Assembly: GCA_941918925.1 (NCBI GenBank)
Contig: OW799234.1
Coordinates: 110,295,884 to 110,359,883, forward strand
DNA: 64,000 nucleotides
Direction: 5' to 3'
Origin: Phyto melanocephala
Lineage: Eukaryota > Arthropoda > Insecta > Diptera > Rhinophoridae
Position numbers and translations under genes: made by a program. Below are positions 47,461 through 59,270 of the stretch, piece by piece. Every line of letters starts with the position of its first letter. Within the stretch, counting starts at the first letter, position 1. Under the pieces are notes generated by a model. That model saw nothing but the letters and a program-made list of their open reading frames with translations. It had not been told where the DNA came from and did no database searches.

Positions 47461-49921
47461 ATTACAACACATTTCGAACAGAGTTTACGACCAGAAAAAT
47501 GGCAAATGATAAGAAATTAATCCCGCATTTACAAGTTGTGTGTTACTGCATAATAGAAATCATAAGTATTTTTGTCATTTTCGTATTTTCTATGAACACT
47601 TAACAAGCTGTTACTTAAGGCATTCTCTCGTAGCACACAATTTACCCACACATTTCAAGTTACACTTGTTTGGCTAAATAAAAAATGCCCTGGAAAACAA
47701 AAACCTCAAAACCTGTTCTCTACCGCAAATTAAACTTGAACCTTAAGTGGTAGTGGTTTTGTTAAAAATAATATTAATTGTCATTTTAGTTGAAACAAAT
47801 TAATTTTCAAAAAAAAAAAAAAATAAAAACATTTTTTATTTTATATGTTTGTGTGCTACTCTTACATATTAAAGGCATAAGAAACCCAAAAACATTTAAA
47901 AATGTCTCCCTAATGATCAAAACATTTATTATTATTTTCTTTACAGACACATTATCTCAAACACATTTTTGAGAATTCCTTTAAAAGGTTTTTACCATTT
48001 TTATCTTTTACTCTTTAAAGTTTGTACTCCCTAGATACTGCAAAATACTCTACCATGCATATGCATACACATGTACATACATATATGTATTTATATATGT
48101 ATGTAAGTACATTAGTGAGCTTGTAGAATCTGTTGTGACAAATTAATTAAACTGCCTTGCTCCCTGTGGATGCTCGTTTCCACACATACGAGCTGTATTA
48201 ATTTCTAGTGTTCAAGTTAGTTGAGTCTATTTGTTTTGTTTCTTCTTCTTTACTTATATTTTCAGTTTTAAATAAGTGTCTAATGAGTGTGTGTATGTAT
48301 ATGTGTGAGCAAGAATAGATTTTATCATATCTCTATATTGCATGTTGCCAGTATGATTTTATATCATTTGTTTGGATTCTATGTTAGTATTTGTTGTAAA
48401 AGTGGTATTCATTGCGAATCACTTGCAATTAGCAATGTAAGCTTAATGCGGTTCTTAGTTGTTAATTATTTGGTTTTATCAATTATATAAGTAGTTTCAT
48501 ATTAGCAAGTGAGCTAACTTACTTTCTAATATTAATTAAAGGCTGTTTATATGTTCCATCAGCAATGTGTGCATAAGGTTTTAAAAAGGATTATTTTAAC
48601 TTTTTATACAACATATAACACATAAATGGGAATCCAATAAACGTATATTGACACGCGTCAATATGCATAAAGCAAGTGTGGTTAATATAAAAATACGACG
48701 TGGAATAATTCTTATTTTATCTAGAATATGAACCAATATTTCTTACTTTAAAAAATAGTTGAAAGCTTAAAAGATATTTAAAACATTTGCCAAAATTTAG
48801 ATTCTTTACAAAACTAACAGTATGTGCTGTCGGCAATGCAGCAATAATATAACATTTCACTTTAAAAGCCATAGTAATTAAACTTTTTTAAAGAAAATAA
48901 AAGAACAACCTTACAACAATAGAACAAAAAAGAAAGTATTTAACCTGCAGTTGCACATTGAGTTAAAACTATTCTAAAAACTCTACTCATTTACGCTGCT
49001 GTACATGCTTTATGTGGCGAAACAAATGTCTGCGCTTTACTCTTGCACCACAAATTAAATGCAATACTTGATTATCCAAAAAAAAAAAAAAATAAAAAAA
49101 AATTTTAAAAATTTCAAAACATAAAAAAAGTTTTCTATTTATCAAGGAGTTTTTCGGCTGATCCAGTTGTACATCTTGTTCAATGAATGGTTTGGTCTAG
49201 TTAGATTTGGTTACTAGGTTGGTTACAAGAACAACGAATGGTTATGTCGTTCGGTTGTTTTCTAACGGTTGCTGTGGAAACTAGCATCGCAATTTGGTAC
49301 TTTGGCAGACACTGATATTTAACGTGACTTAAGGAGTTGCTGTTGCATAGAATAAGTTTTGAAAAAGGAGAAGAAATAAAAAGCTAAAACTTAAACAACG
49401 TTTCTATTACAATGTAGAGCAATAATTGTAGTTGAAGTAATAGTCATATTGTTTGTTTGCTTTTATTGGAATTGTTTACTATGCGAGGATTCACAGTTCA
49501 TCTTTAGACATTTTTAGTTGGAAAAAAAAACTTCTCTTGCAATCTTCTAACGCGACGATATAGTCAGTCTTGTAAATAGTAAATAGTTTAAAATATGCTT
49601 AATAAAAAGAGCATAAAAAAGTCACAATACCCGTTTGGATCATTAAAAGTTGTTCAAAGAAAGTAAAATTAAAAATGCACTTTGGCTTTTGTTTTCGATT
49701 ACATATTTTTTCTCTTTCTTATTTTAGTTTTATTTTTATTCGCATCATGACTTTGTACTTGTGAGTTGTATTGGTATTTACCATTGTAAATGAGGTGAAC
49801 AGATAAAGAAATGAAACCCATAAAAACCGATTAAATGAAGTTGTAAGTCTACCCACTACAAAAATGTGTTTCAGGCGCCTTTAATATGCATAAAAGATTT
49901 TCAAATATGAACTTAAAATTA
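47461..49921. other. No gene recognised
   Basis: 2.5 kb of mostly A+T-rich DNA. A slightly richer piece lies at 49140-49330. ATGT/ACAT-rich short repeats lie near 48050-48105. No exon is assigned. Confidence 0.5.
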
Positions 49922-50712
49922 AACAAGTAAGAGCACTATTTTCGGCTTTGCCGAATTTTTGGTACCCACCACCAATGTTTTTGTACTTGTATAACACAAT
50001 ATTTATTATTTTTTTATTAACTGTAATCACTATGGAATAATCTCTTTATACTAAAATTTTTATCATTTTCTGTGTGTATCTTTGATTTTCTAATAAAATA
50101 TTTTCGTAAAATAAGTCTTGCAATGAAAGTGGGCATTAAAGTTGGCGTGTCACAAGGTTTACAAAATTTCAGGATCGTTCATATAATTTTGTAATTTTTA
50201 TTACGTTTTAAATTTTAAGTAAACCGTAAAACACACTGTACGGTATACAGTTTCGTACATTTGGACCTATAACTTTTTTCGTAATTAATAGATATTGGGC
50301 AATTTTCAGGTTAAGTTATTTCTCTTACTCTGAAAATATGCATTCGAAGTTTCATAGCTCTACGTCAATGCGTTTAGACACAATTGTATTTTATCTGATG
50401 TTGGAAGGAGATTGTTTTTTTACGTATTCTTGCATTACGATCTATGGCTCTCTGTTTAATATTCCGCTTTAGCCCAAATACCAAATAACCCTTGTGTACA
50501 AGAAATATTCTGGCAAAATTAGAACCCCCGAACTTTTCCGGTTCGAGCTGTATCATGATTTCAACACATGGACAGAGGGACATACCTAGCTAGATCGTCA
50601 AAAAATAAAACCAGGACTCAGAAAAAATATAGTTTATGGGGTATAAAATGGATGTTCCAAAATGTTGCATACAAAATGATAAAATGAATATTACCCCACA
50701 CCATTAACCCCA
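49922..50712 (+). mobile_element. R2 repeat, short copy with both ends
   Basis: Start AACAAGTAAGAGCACTATTT with the stem-loop TTCGGC-TTT-GCCGAA (49941-49955), then GGTACCCACCACCAATG. It ends in the ATGGGGTATAAAATGGATG and TTACCCCACACCATTAACCC blocks. About 790 bp, lacking the middle and the mariner insert of the copy at 13802, and carrying one GACAGAGGGACA relic. Confidence 0.7.
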
Positions 50713-51574
50713 CAAGGTAACAAATCTAAACTTAGAAAAAAAATTATTTAAAATTATTTCAGTACATACACAGAAAAAAATATTATTTAAAAACCTACAA
50801 TTAAAACAAATAATTGATTTACTTAAAAATTTGAATTAAAAGTTTGATTTATTTAATAATAATGAACTTTATTGAAAAACAAATTGAATTGTTTAATTTA
50901 AAAAAAGTATGCATAGGTAAGTGCGTACGTAAGCTAAATTAGAAAAATACATCAATGAAATATTTTTTAAAGATAAGCTTTTGAGAGTGAAAGATCTGCT
51001 TTTAACTAGATACATTAAAGGTTGAAAATTAACAATAAAAACGGGTACCAGTAAGTTGCGGCAGAATATCTTGATATATTTTTTAAAAATATACAGAAGT
51101 AACGCAGTTTGTTTGCACAAGTGACACAAGTGACACAAGGAATTTTTAAAACAATAAAAATTATGGTTGTAGTTGGAAACAAATAAAATGGGGTTCCACG
51201 AGTTTAGTGTGCCTTACCACTCATAGGAAACAACATATTATAGTTTTCATAAATTATTTGAGAATATAATTACGACAATGAAATATGGTGGCCAACAAGA
51301 CCTTGTTAAATTACATTTCATAGACTTTTCTGTAGAGTTTTCTTTAATGGCAACTCAATGCTTATAAGATACAGTGATTAAATATATTCCAAACATGTCC
51401 TTCTATTTCAATTATATTCTGCAAAAGACATATCTTACAAATTTTACGCAAATTAATAAGTTTTCCTCAATCTTCAGTAAAAACCTTTTTTACGCTTTTT
51501 CTACGCCATTGACACTCATTCTTAGTGGTAATACGCTGCCAATACTTAATTACTATATATACTTAAATAATACT
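50713..51574. other. No gene recognised
   Basis: A+T-rich spacer. No feature is supported. Confidence 0.5.
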
Positions 51575-51677
51575 GTATGGAGCGCACAACATGCCAACTG
51601 GGCATAAGTGCATACCTGTCATGGGTTTGGGCTTTTATACCCCTTCTTTTCAACCTAACCTAACCTAACCTAACCTG
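51575..51677 (+). mobile_element. LINE 3' tail fragment
   Basis: GGAGCGCACAACATGCCAAC to TTTTCAACC followed by five AACCT units. It is the last 100 bp of the LINE at 54625-55868, extremely 5'-truncated. No clear target duplication. Confidence 0.85.
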
Positions 51678-53779
51678 TACAAAAAATAATACTTTTGTTA
51701 TTTCTAGTTTTTTTCTAATACTAATGAAATGAATAAAATGCAATAAAAATATATGTACATAATTATGTATGAGTATATGTATGTGTTAGTTTTAAAAATA
51801 AATCGATAAAAATTATAAATTTTTTTGATACATTTATTTGAACGAGTTTATATTGATACAGTCCAAATTTTATCTAAATTTACGCAAAAAATTTCAATTG
51901 TAGACATAATTCAATTAATTAAAATCCTATTTAACAATTATAAAAATTTAAATTTATTTTTAAACACATTAGTCATATACATATGTTTCTCCTCAATTAT
52001 AAATTGTAATTTTCATTTATTGCAATTAATAGCATTATTTTGATGATTGGAGCAAAATTAAAATTAAAAAAAAAATAAAATTTATAATGTGAATTTGGTA
52101 ATTGCCTTTTATTTTCCGTGTACATGGAATATTTTTGAACATTTAAAGGTGTAAACACCAACTTGTTAAATATTCTGTCCTTCTGTCTCTCTTCTTCCAA
52201 TAGATGAAGTTTTATAAAATTTTATCTCTTAAAATATATAGCATATCTTTTATATATAAGAATTTAAATATATCATTAAATTTAGATATAATATCTTGCT
52301 GTTCCTGAAGATATAAAAGTGCAGTAGAGAAACTGTTCCATTCAATCTGGTTTAATATTATTTGCTTTTATACTTTCCTGCATTTGTTGAATTGACGATG
52401 GCAGATAAAGAACGGTCTGCCTTCTCTTAGAGTCCTAGTCTCTGGGTTCCATTAAAGTAGTAACAGTTTGAGCTACGTCACGTGGAGGCCTACGTAGCGT
52501 GTGGCTTATTACTTTGATTGATTCACTTGTCTTTTATTATATTAATAATTTATAATAGATTGTTTCATGGCTGTCAGATTTATTACTTATTTAAAAAAAT
52601 TTTTTTTGGGTGGAGAAAATATTCTTTTTACCCTCCTGCTGTGCTTGATATGTTTAACGTAAAAATTGATTCTATAGTTCTCCACTAATTTTTAAACATA
52701 AAAAATAATTTCTTAACGTCAAGGGTTATATTTGCATCGTTTTAGATATTTTTTTTACTCCAAACTCTCAACTCTCCAAAATTTAAGGTTTTCCTTACTC
52801 ACACTTAATCTACCTAAGTTCTGAATATGACTAATTGTGGTTCATCAAAATAAAATGTTTTTTTAATAAATTGGCTACAGCGCCATCTATCGTATTCGAA
52901 ATTCAACAAAACCCTAAGGCGGATCAACCTATCATGAGGTAAAATTTTTATTTTAATAGCTATAATTACCTATGCATAAAGGATCTTATAATTATATAAG
53001 GATTGAATATTATTTATTAATCAAGATTACAAGCTTCTTATTTTGTAACCAATTTTTCAATAGCACACAAATTTGAATTATTTTTTTTTCCGGTTGACAC
53101 ATTTTTTAAAATTGCACCTGGCCACCTTTTATGCAGTGCACAATTACTGCAAAAATGGTTTATGGTTAGTTGTGTTTCTTATTCCTCCATTTAAACGAAA
53201 TTCCTGGCTGTACGACTACATTTCTAAATGGTTTCTTTTACGTTTTTTTTCTATCTACTTAGCAGCGTTAGTGGTCTAAAATAATTTAACATTTTACTTA
53301 ACATTTTAGGCAGCATAGGGAATAAAAAATAATGTCTTAAAAGATTTATTTTTTTTTTAATTTGAAGGAAAATAGTGCTGGTAATTATGTACATATTAAC
53401 ACAGTTGAATCACAATAGTGCAACGGAGTGTTCATAATAAGAGAAGGCATTTTAACTTATTTTAAATGACAACTAACTGAAAACTTATGTTAGCTTAATT
53501 GCTAAAGTTATAGTTAATCACAGGAGTAAAATTCTGTAGCTTCATTAAAAGTACTGTTAAGCTTAGAAAATATTATTAATGTTTCTAATAAATTTAAGAG
53601 TTATATAAAAACTTTTTAAATATTAATTATTTATTATAAACTTACTATGTTTGTATATGCATTTATATAACGTGTATTTTTTATAGGCAAGTCGTCTTTT
53701 TTGTCACGCAGTTTACACTCACATTTCACAACCGATAATTACCGACAATAATTTTCCTGCAGATGTTCGCAATCTCAAT
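51678..53779. other. No assigned gene; coding-like minus-strand scrap
   Basis: A+T-rich except for about 52290-52510, where the minus strand reads PPRDVAQTVTTLMEPRD, stop, then KRRQTVLYLPSSIQQMQESI, stop, and so on. That looks like a decayed protein, but I do not recognise the family. Confidence 0.4.
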
Positions 53780-54137
53780 TCTATCAAAATTAGTTCAGTA
53801 TTAATATTGATATTGAGTGTGTTGATAGGAATTGTTTTTGCAAAAATAGTGTTTTATGTGTGTGCACTTTAGGTCAAACGACACATTTTTCTGTGCGAAA
53901 GTCCAAAAATCAACTTGCAGTTTTACTATTGTTGTTGTTGTTTTTTAATTCTAAAGACTTCAGAATAAAAAAAAAGTGATTTTTGTTTTGACTAAATATT
54001 AATAACCGTTATACAGTAGCGTGTCGAAGTCAACTGATTGAAGTTTTTCTATAATTGCGTTCCTAATTTAAGTAGTGAGTGGTCAACTTTAAGTGCGTAT
54101 ATCTCGGACTGTGTTTGTGATAATTTATTAGAGTAAA

Positions 54138-54156
54138 ATGGAAAAGAAAGAGCCAA
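54138..54156 (+). CDS. Candidate first coding exon of a host gene
   Basis: ATG at 54138 in a good fly start context (TAAAATGG), six codons (MEKKEP), then a strong donor: the exon would end ..CCAA before GTAAGT at 54157-54162. An in-frame stop lies shortly upstream, and the 350 bp before the ATG is less repetitive and free of transposon remains, as a 5' leader would be. A TTCAGTATT near 53795 could be an initiator. No downstream exon was found in the window, so the product is unknown. Chance occurrence is quite possible in DNA of this length. Confidence 0.28.
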
Positions 54157-54663
54157 GTAAGTAGATATATTTTTAATTTTAAATGTTTTATATATATGTC
54201 GCTATACTTAATAAATAACTCATTAGCGTAAACATCTATAAATAGTTAAATTTTTATAAAATTTTTAGTTTCTGAAAGCTTTTAAAAATATATACCCCAT
54301 TTCACCACTCTCAAATTGCAATTAATTTTCCACGTTGTAGCATGATTTCAGGAAAGTTCTTAAAATATTTAGTTTTAGAATTTATACCATAGACAGACGA
54401 CAGGGTTAATTTGCATTAAAAGTCTTAATATAAATTAACTTTTGAATTATCCCCAATCCAATGTGTATTAAATATCACGTAAATGCACTAAATCATATTG
54501 AATTTAAACTGAATTTAGCAATTTCAATATGGCAACGCAGTCGGCAATCAATCAAAAAATTAAAAAATCATATGTATGTACCTACATATGAATTATAACC
54601 TCAATGAAAAGATACCATTAAACCTAGGTAAAATATGAAGCGGCCTTAGCTGCCACAAAATTA

Positions 54664-55686
54664 ATGGCAATAGATGAGTGGCTTAAAGGAGAACATAAGA
54701 CCAGATACCAAAGAATAACGGATATCTTACCGATAGGAAATATTACAGAATTAACATGTGATAAAATCCCGATGAGATATGAGAATATTAACAGCATCAC
54801 CATTATACCGGAAGAGGGAGAATGGGATGAGATAATCAGGATGGGAAACACCCACGGAATCGATCTTTATACAGACGGTTCAAAGATTGGTGACCAAACT
54901 GGAATGCGCTTATACGACATAAGCCGAAATAGAGGCAAATACTTCCGTCTACCAGATCACAACACTATTTTTCAGGCTGAGATCATGGCGATTACGGAAG
55001 GAATTAAATGGATCAAGGAAACGAATAGCGAAACTCCGATTCGTATCTTTACGGATAGCCAATCAGTGATTAAGACTTTGAGAAAGGAGAAAGTTGAATC
55101 CCGGAACGTTTTGCAATGCAAGAGTGAGATAAACTCATATGCAAATTGTGAACATCTGGAGATAATATGGATACCAAGCCATCACGGGCTGATCGGAAAC
55201 GAGAAAGCCGACAAATTATCCAAAATGGGAGCTCTTTTGAGTACTATAACTTTGGAGAACGCCAAACCCCTTAAACGATTTAAGGATGAACTTAAACGTT
55301 GGGCAATGGAAGAACATGTCAGAAAATGGCAAAGCACTGATGTCGGTAAGGTGACAAGAACACTCTGGGGTGACCCAAATCTTGGGAAGTCAAAGGAGAT
55401 TCTGAGACTAAGTAGACCTACACTTAGGAAATTAACCGGTGTAATTACAGGTCATACGGAGTTGAGAACTCATCTAGCTCGCATGGGATTATCTGATGAG
55501 ACGACATGTAGAGCTTGCGAGGAAGAGGATGAGACCCTGGTACACTACCTCTGTCATTGTCCTGCGTTTGGGCATATTAGGCGCGAAAATTTTACAGTAG
55601 ATAATATGCCGAACTTGGAATACCTGGGGGACTCGAACTGGAGATCCAGAAGGCGTTACGTTGAGGGGACTGGTTTCTTGGACTAG
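54664..55686 (+). CDS. LINE ORF2 fragment: RNase H and C-terminal Cys-rich domain
   Basis: 340 codons open from an internal Met; homologous sequence extends back to about 54631 (KYEAALAATKL). The RNase H catalytic residues are all present: Asp in LYTDGSKIG, Glu in FQAEIMAI, Asp in RIFTDSQSV, and Asp in GNEKADKL. The WIPSHHGLIGNE block is typical of Jockey/I-type LINEs. After about 95 residues comes the C-terminal zinc-binding pattern CRACEEEDE...HYLCHC. The last 15 residues (from NWRSRR) are out of frame because of a roughly 20-bp insertion relative to the copy at 28815, which continues longer. In life it would be part of a larger reverse transcriptase protein; here it has no promoter and is a relic, though with no stop. 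Confidence 0.88.
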   Translation: MAIDEWLKGEHKTRYQRITDILPIGNITELTCDKIPMRYENINSITIIPEEGEWDEIIRMGNTHGIDLYTDGSKIGDQTGMRLYDISRNRGKYFRLPDHNTIFQAEIMAITEGIKWIKETNSETPIRIFTDSQSVIKTLRKEKVESRNVLQCKSEINSYANCEHLEIIWIPSHHGLIGNEKADKLSKMGALLSTITLENAKPLKRFKDELKRWAMEEHVRKWQSTDVGKVTRTLWGDPNLGKSKEILRLSRPTLRKLTGVITGHTELRTHLARMGLSDETTCRACEEEDETLVHYLCHCPAFGHIRRENFTVDNMPNLEYLGDSNWRSRRRYVEGTGFLD

Positions 55687-55714
55687 TCCGTTATTTATGG
55701 GAAATTATGTTTAT

Positions 55715-55716
<2 letters not shown>

Positions 55717-55750
<34 letters not shown>
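55717..55750 (+). repeat. T34 homopolymer
   Basis: Uninterrupted T run inside the LINE 3' region, where the sister copy at 28900-28980 has a mixed sequence. A likely slippage or assembly problem spot. Confidence 0.9.
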
Positions 55751-55751
<1 letters not shown>

Positions 55752-55956
55752 TTTAGGAATTCCGTTTTCCACATGGAGCGCACAACATGCCAACTGGGCA
55801 TAGGTGTATACCTGTCATGGGTTTGGGCTTTTATACCCCTCCTTTTCAACCTAACCTAACCTAACCTAAATGCAAAATCTGTCGTCTGTCACAGCAAAAT
55901 TTTAATTTGCATTAGTGAGATTCTAATGCAAATTAACGCTGTCGTCTGTCTATGGT

Positions 55957-56637
55957 GTTACATTGCTAAGAAACTTCTCCATATAGCATCATAGGTTTGA
56001 ATGTTTTTGTAATAATTATTTCTGAAATTTTAAGTGTTTTCGCATCCAAGTTTTCAATATAAAATTTGGTTTAAAAAAAAAAATTTGGTTTTAACTTTAG
56101 AACCAATCATTAGGACCTGATTTTACCAAACAAAATAATTAATTGCATTAAGAGTACTTTAAAACTACTTCTGCTTTATCTTGAGATGATGTAAGTTCGT
56201 TCTTTAATTTTCTGGCAATATCATCCCACAATGAGTATAACCATAAACGGACATCACCTTTTATCAAGAAGTCAATGTTTTTCTTCAAACTTGTAAGCTT
56301 GTGTTGTCTTTTTTCTGAAATACACGAATTGTTCAACTGATATCGATGATTCGTTCGTGGGGTAAAATTTAATACTTCTAAAATTTCTCTCACATAATAA
56401 TTGTTATTTGAGCGTATATGGGTATGAACATTGTGTAGCTGTATTTGCAGTATTATTTATCAATGAAACTGCAACTGTATTTGTTGTTGTATATTAGTTG
56501 TTTGTTGCAGAGTTTTCAACAAAATAAAAATTACAAGCATTGTTAAAATATATAACAAAAATAAACGCGCTTAAACAAAATTTATAAAAGTAAAGAGAGA
56601 CTTGCATAATTACATTATACGTATTATTAGACATAAA
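55957..56637. other. No gene recognised
   Basis: A+T-rich spacer between the TIR element and the MITE. No exon is supported. Confidence 0.5.
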
Positions 56638-56893
56638 TCGATGCCTAACTTCCTTAACCTCGTATCTTAAAAAATAAAATTTTTCAAGAGAGAAAAAAAA
56701 AACGGTTCATCTTTTTATACTTCGGTGTTTGGTTAAAAGTTTAAATGCAATTATTAAGGAATTGATTGTATTTATTTATATTAGTAGTAATAATATACTA
56801 ATGTTTTTAGTTAAAGCATGAAACAATCGTTTGATATGAAAAAGTCAAAACCGTATTTTTTAAAGTTACGAGGTTGAGGAAGTAAGGCATCGA
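56638..56893. mobile_element. 256-bp MITE, copy 2
   Basis: Same length and structure as the copy at 44637, about 90 percent identical by eye, with ends TCGATGCCTAACTTCCTTAA and the complement ...GTAAGGCATCGA. The immediate flanks (AAA and AAT) do not show the TA seen at copy 1. Confidence 0.88.
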
Positions 56894-58389
56894 AATACGT
56901 CTTTAGATTTTAAACAGCAATTTAATCTTCTGACTAAAAATAGTTCAATCACACATTAAAATTTCAAAAATATATATTAATATACTTAAAGGTTTTTTTT
57001 TCTTTAAAATAATTCAATAAAATTTTCCACCCCATAGTGATTTTCTTATTTTAACAGCCAAACATTAGTGCAGTTCATTAGGAAATTATTTTAATAAAAT
57101 ATTCTGCTACTTTATTCTGGAAACAAAGTTGTTTTATTTTTACTCAATAATTAAGAGTTTAAAGTTTGTTACAATCTGCAGTAAAAAATAAATAAAAACA
57201 ATTGTTGTAAATAGTTTTCATCTATTAAAACAATACACTCAAGCAAAAACGTTAATAAAAATTTTGTTTTCCACTTTATTAGTATCATGTATGGAATTAA
57301 AAATAATTACAAAACTAGGAAAGTGTTTTAATTTAATTTTCAATGCGCTTTTAATTGCAAAATAATTATATATTACGTGTTTTGATATAATATACGATCT
57401 AAAGCAAAAAGTTCACACCACAAGTTCTACGCTTTTTCGCGTCGTACGTCTCTCACAATAAAGTTGAATCAATGTATTTAGTTGTGCGATGCAGAGCACA
57501 AAGCAAAGATGCTTTTATGCAAAAAGTACGCTTACTTTCTACATTATAAAGCGACATGAGTGGAGAGAGAGCAACTCAACTGAATTTTAATGCCCGTTAT
57601 GATAAATTATACTCTAGTTTTAATTTGTTAAATAAATAATGAAATGCTATCGTTATAAAGTTTAAAATTATTGGAGAGAATAAAATGTTATTATTGAGAA
57701 AAAATTTTCATGGACAAAATTTTCATTTTTCTTATCGATGACATTTGCGTAGTGAGTGTCTTTTTTTAAGTTTTTTTATTTAATGCGCAAAAAGCGCGGC
57801 ATATAAGCTGAAATGCAGAAATCGTAGAATGCGTGGTACGTAGAATGCTTATAATGCGTGGTACGAATTTAAGCTTAAGCTTGTCGGAATAAAACATATT
57901 ATTTTTTAGTGAATGGAGCAGTATGAGTAGATACAATTGTGTTGTCAAACAAAGAACAGAACAGAAAGTGTTATAACTCAAACTTCCGTTTTAAAGATGT
58001 TTTGTTCACAATTAATTGGGCTTACTCTTAAATTGAGGAATGTGGTTCCTGAACCAGCGATTTTTACAAATGACGTAAAACTTTGTGAAGAGGTTCGAGC
58101 TCAGCCAGTTTTCATTAGAGTATTACTTTTTTTCCATTGTTATATTTCTCCAAAGCACATTATTTACTTAGCAGTTCTTTTGAGTGTAAGTACCAACTAT
58201 AAATAACGAAAGAGATTAATTGCTGTTAAAAATTTTTTCTCAACTGAAAACAGAACTAAAATAATCAAAATAAAAGGGGCAAATGATTGTTAAATCAAAT
58301 AGAGCTGCAACAGTTAGTAAATTGAACGTAAATAGTTGACTTTCAAATGGTGTATATGTATGCACAGCAGATATATTTTTATATAAATA
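56894..58389. other. No gene recognised
   Basis: 1.5 kb of A+T-rich DNA. At 57823-57866 TAGAATGCGTGGTACG is followed by a near copy. A 16-kDa-or-less class of short frames is all that is present and none is recognised. Confidence 0.45.
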
Positions 58390-59270
58390 AGGTGGCCCAA
58401 AGAAATAACTCTATCTGAAGATGCTCTTATTTTTGCAAATGGCGGCCAAGGTCAAATATGTTTTGACATTTGTGAACTAGACACATGTAGAATACAAGTG
58501 AACAAGCCATGGAGCGATATACTTCCCAAGAACGTGGAATAACCGTGTCGAGGGTGCAGTGGACAATTTGTTTAACAAAATCATAATGAGCGATGAGGGT
58601 CATTTTCACCTCAGCGGGTAATTGAACAAGCAAAACTTTTGCTTCTGGGGCATCGAAAATCCACGAGTACTGCACGAGGAGCCATTACACCCGCTTTAGG
58701 TGACTGCATGGTGCGCTTTTCACGCTGAAGAAGTCATCAGGCCATTCTTTTCGAGCAAGCCGCTGGTCAAACGACAACATTAAGCGCTATAGGGCCATGT
58801 TAGCCAAGTGTATTCTGCAGCAATTGATTGAATTAGGGCTGGAGGACATTTAATTCAAACAACGGAGCAACGGCAGACACTACGCAAGCCACACTCGTTA
58901 TTCTGAAGGCGATGTTCTAGGGTCGCCGATTTACATTGGCGCGCAAAATCGCCCGATTTAACCGTTCCAGACATTTTTTGTAGCGTTTTTTGAAGTCCCG
59001 TGTTTATGTGAACAAGTCTGAAAGGTTTTAAGGACAACCTTGGACACGAGTGCTACAATCTGTCGCCAAAGTGATGAAAAATACCATAAAACGAGCCCGT
59101 ATAGCAATCAAATGTGACGGCGACCATTTTACCGATATCATCTTCTCGACTTGACCAATAAAATTCTAAAGGTTCAAATAAACATAATCAAAAAACAGAA
59201 TTAAATTTTTTTATTTAGAAAAAAAAATTTGAGACAAACAACATCAGATGACTTCTTTGGGCCCACCTTG
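58390..59270 (+). pseudogene. Degenerate mariner-like element, second type
   Basis: TA-flanked element with inverted ends AGGTGGCCCAAAGAA and, inverted, AAGGTGGGCCCAAAGAAG. The plus frame near 58590 reads MSDEGHFHLSG, stop, LNKQNFCFWG: the first catalytic Asp block is kept. It continues ENPRVLHEEPLHPL, stop, VTAWCAFHAEEVIRPFF. Near 58930-58960 it reads RAKSPDLTVPDIF, the last catalytic Asp block. The N-terminal DNA-binding part and the second Asp block are deleted, so the element is 0.88 kb and not the usual 1.3 kb. Several stops; inactive. Confidence 0.8.

Larger units (their letters stand above)
54625..55868 (+). mobile_element. 5'-truncated LINE (non-LTR retrotransposon)
   Basis: Holds the RNase H and Cys-rich end of ORF2, a 3' untranslated part with GGAGCGCACAACATGCCAAC, and a tail of AACCT pentamers (55848-55868). 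Reverse transcriptase and ORF1 are missing. The tail and 3' end match the fragments at 28815, 51575 and 63230. A T34 run (55717-55750) is an expansion absent from the copy at 28815. Confidence 0.9.
54386..55956. mobile_element. TIR element split by a LINE
   Basis: Inverted ends ACCATAGACAGACGACAG with GGTTAATTTGCATTA at 54386, and its complement ending CTGTCTATGGT at 55956, about 35 bp with one or two mismatches. Without the LINE at 54625-55868 the element would be about 330 bp, a MITE size. A further inner CTGTCGTCTGTC lies at 55880, just after the LINE tail. No transposase of its own. Confidence 0.75.
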
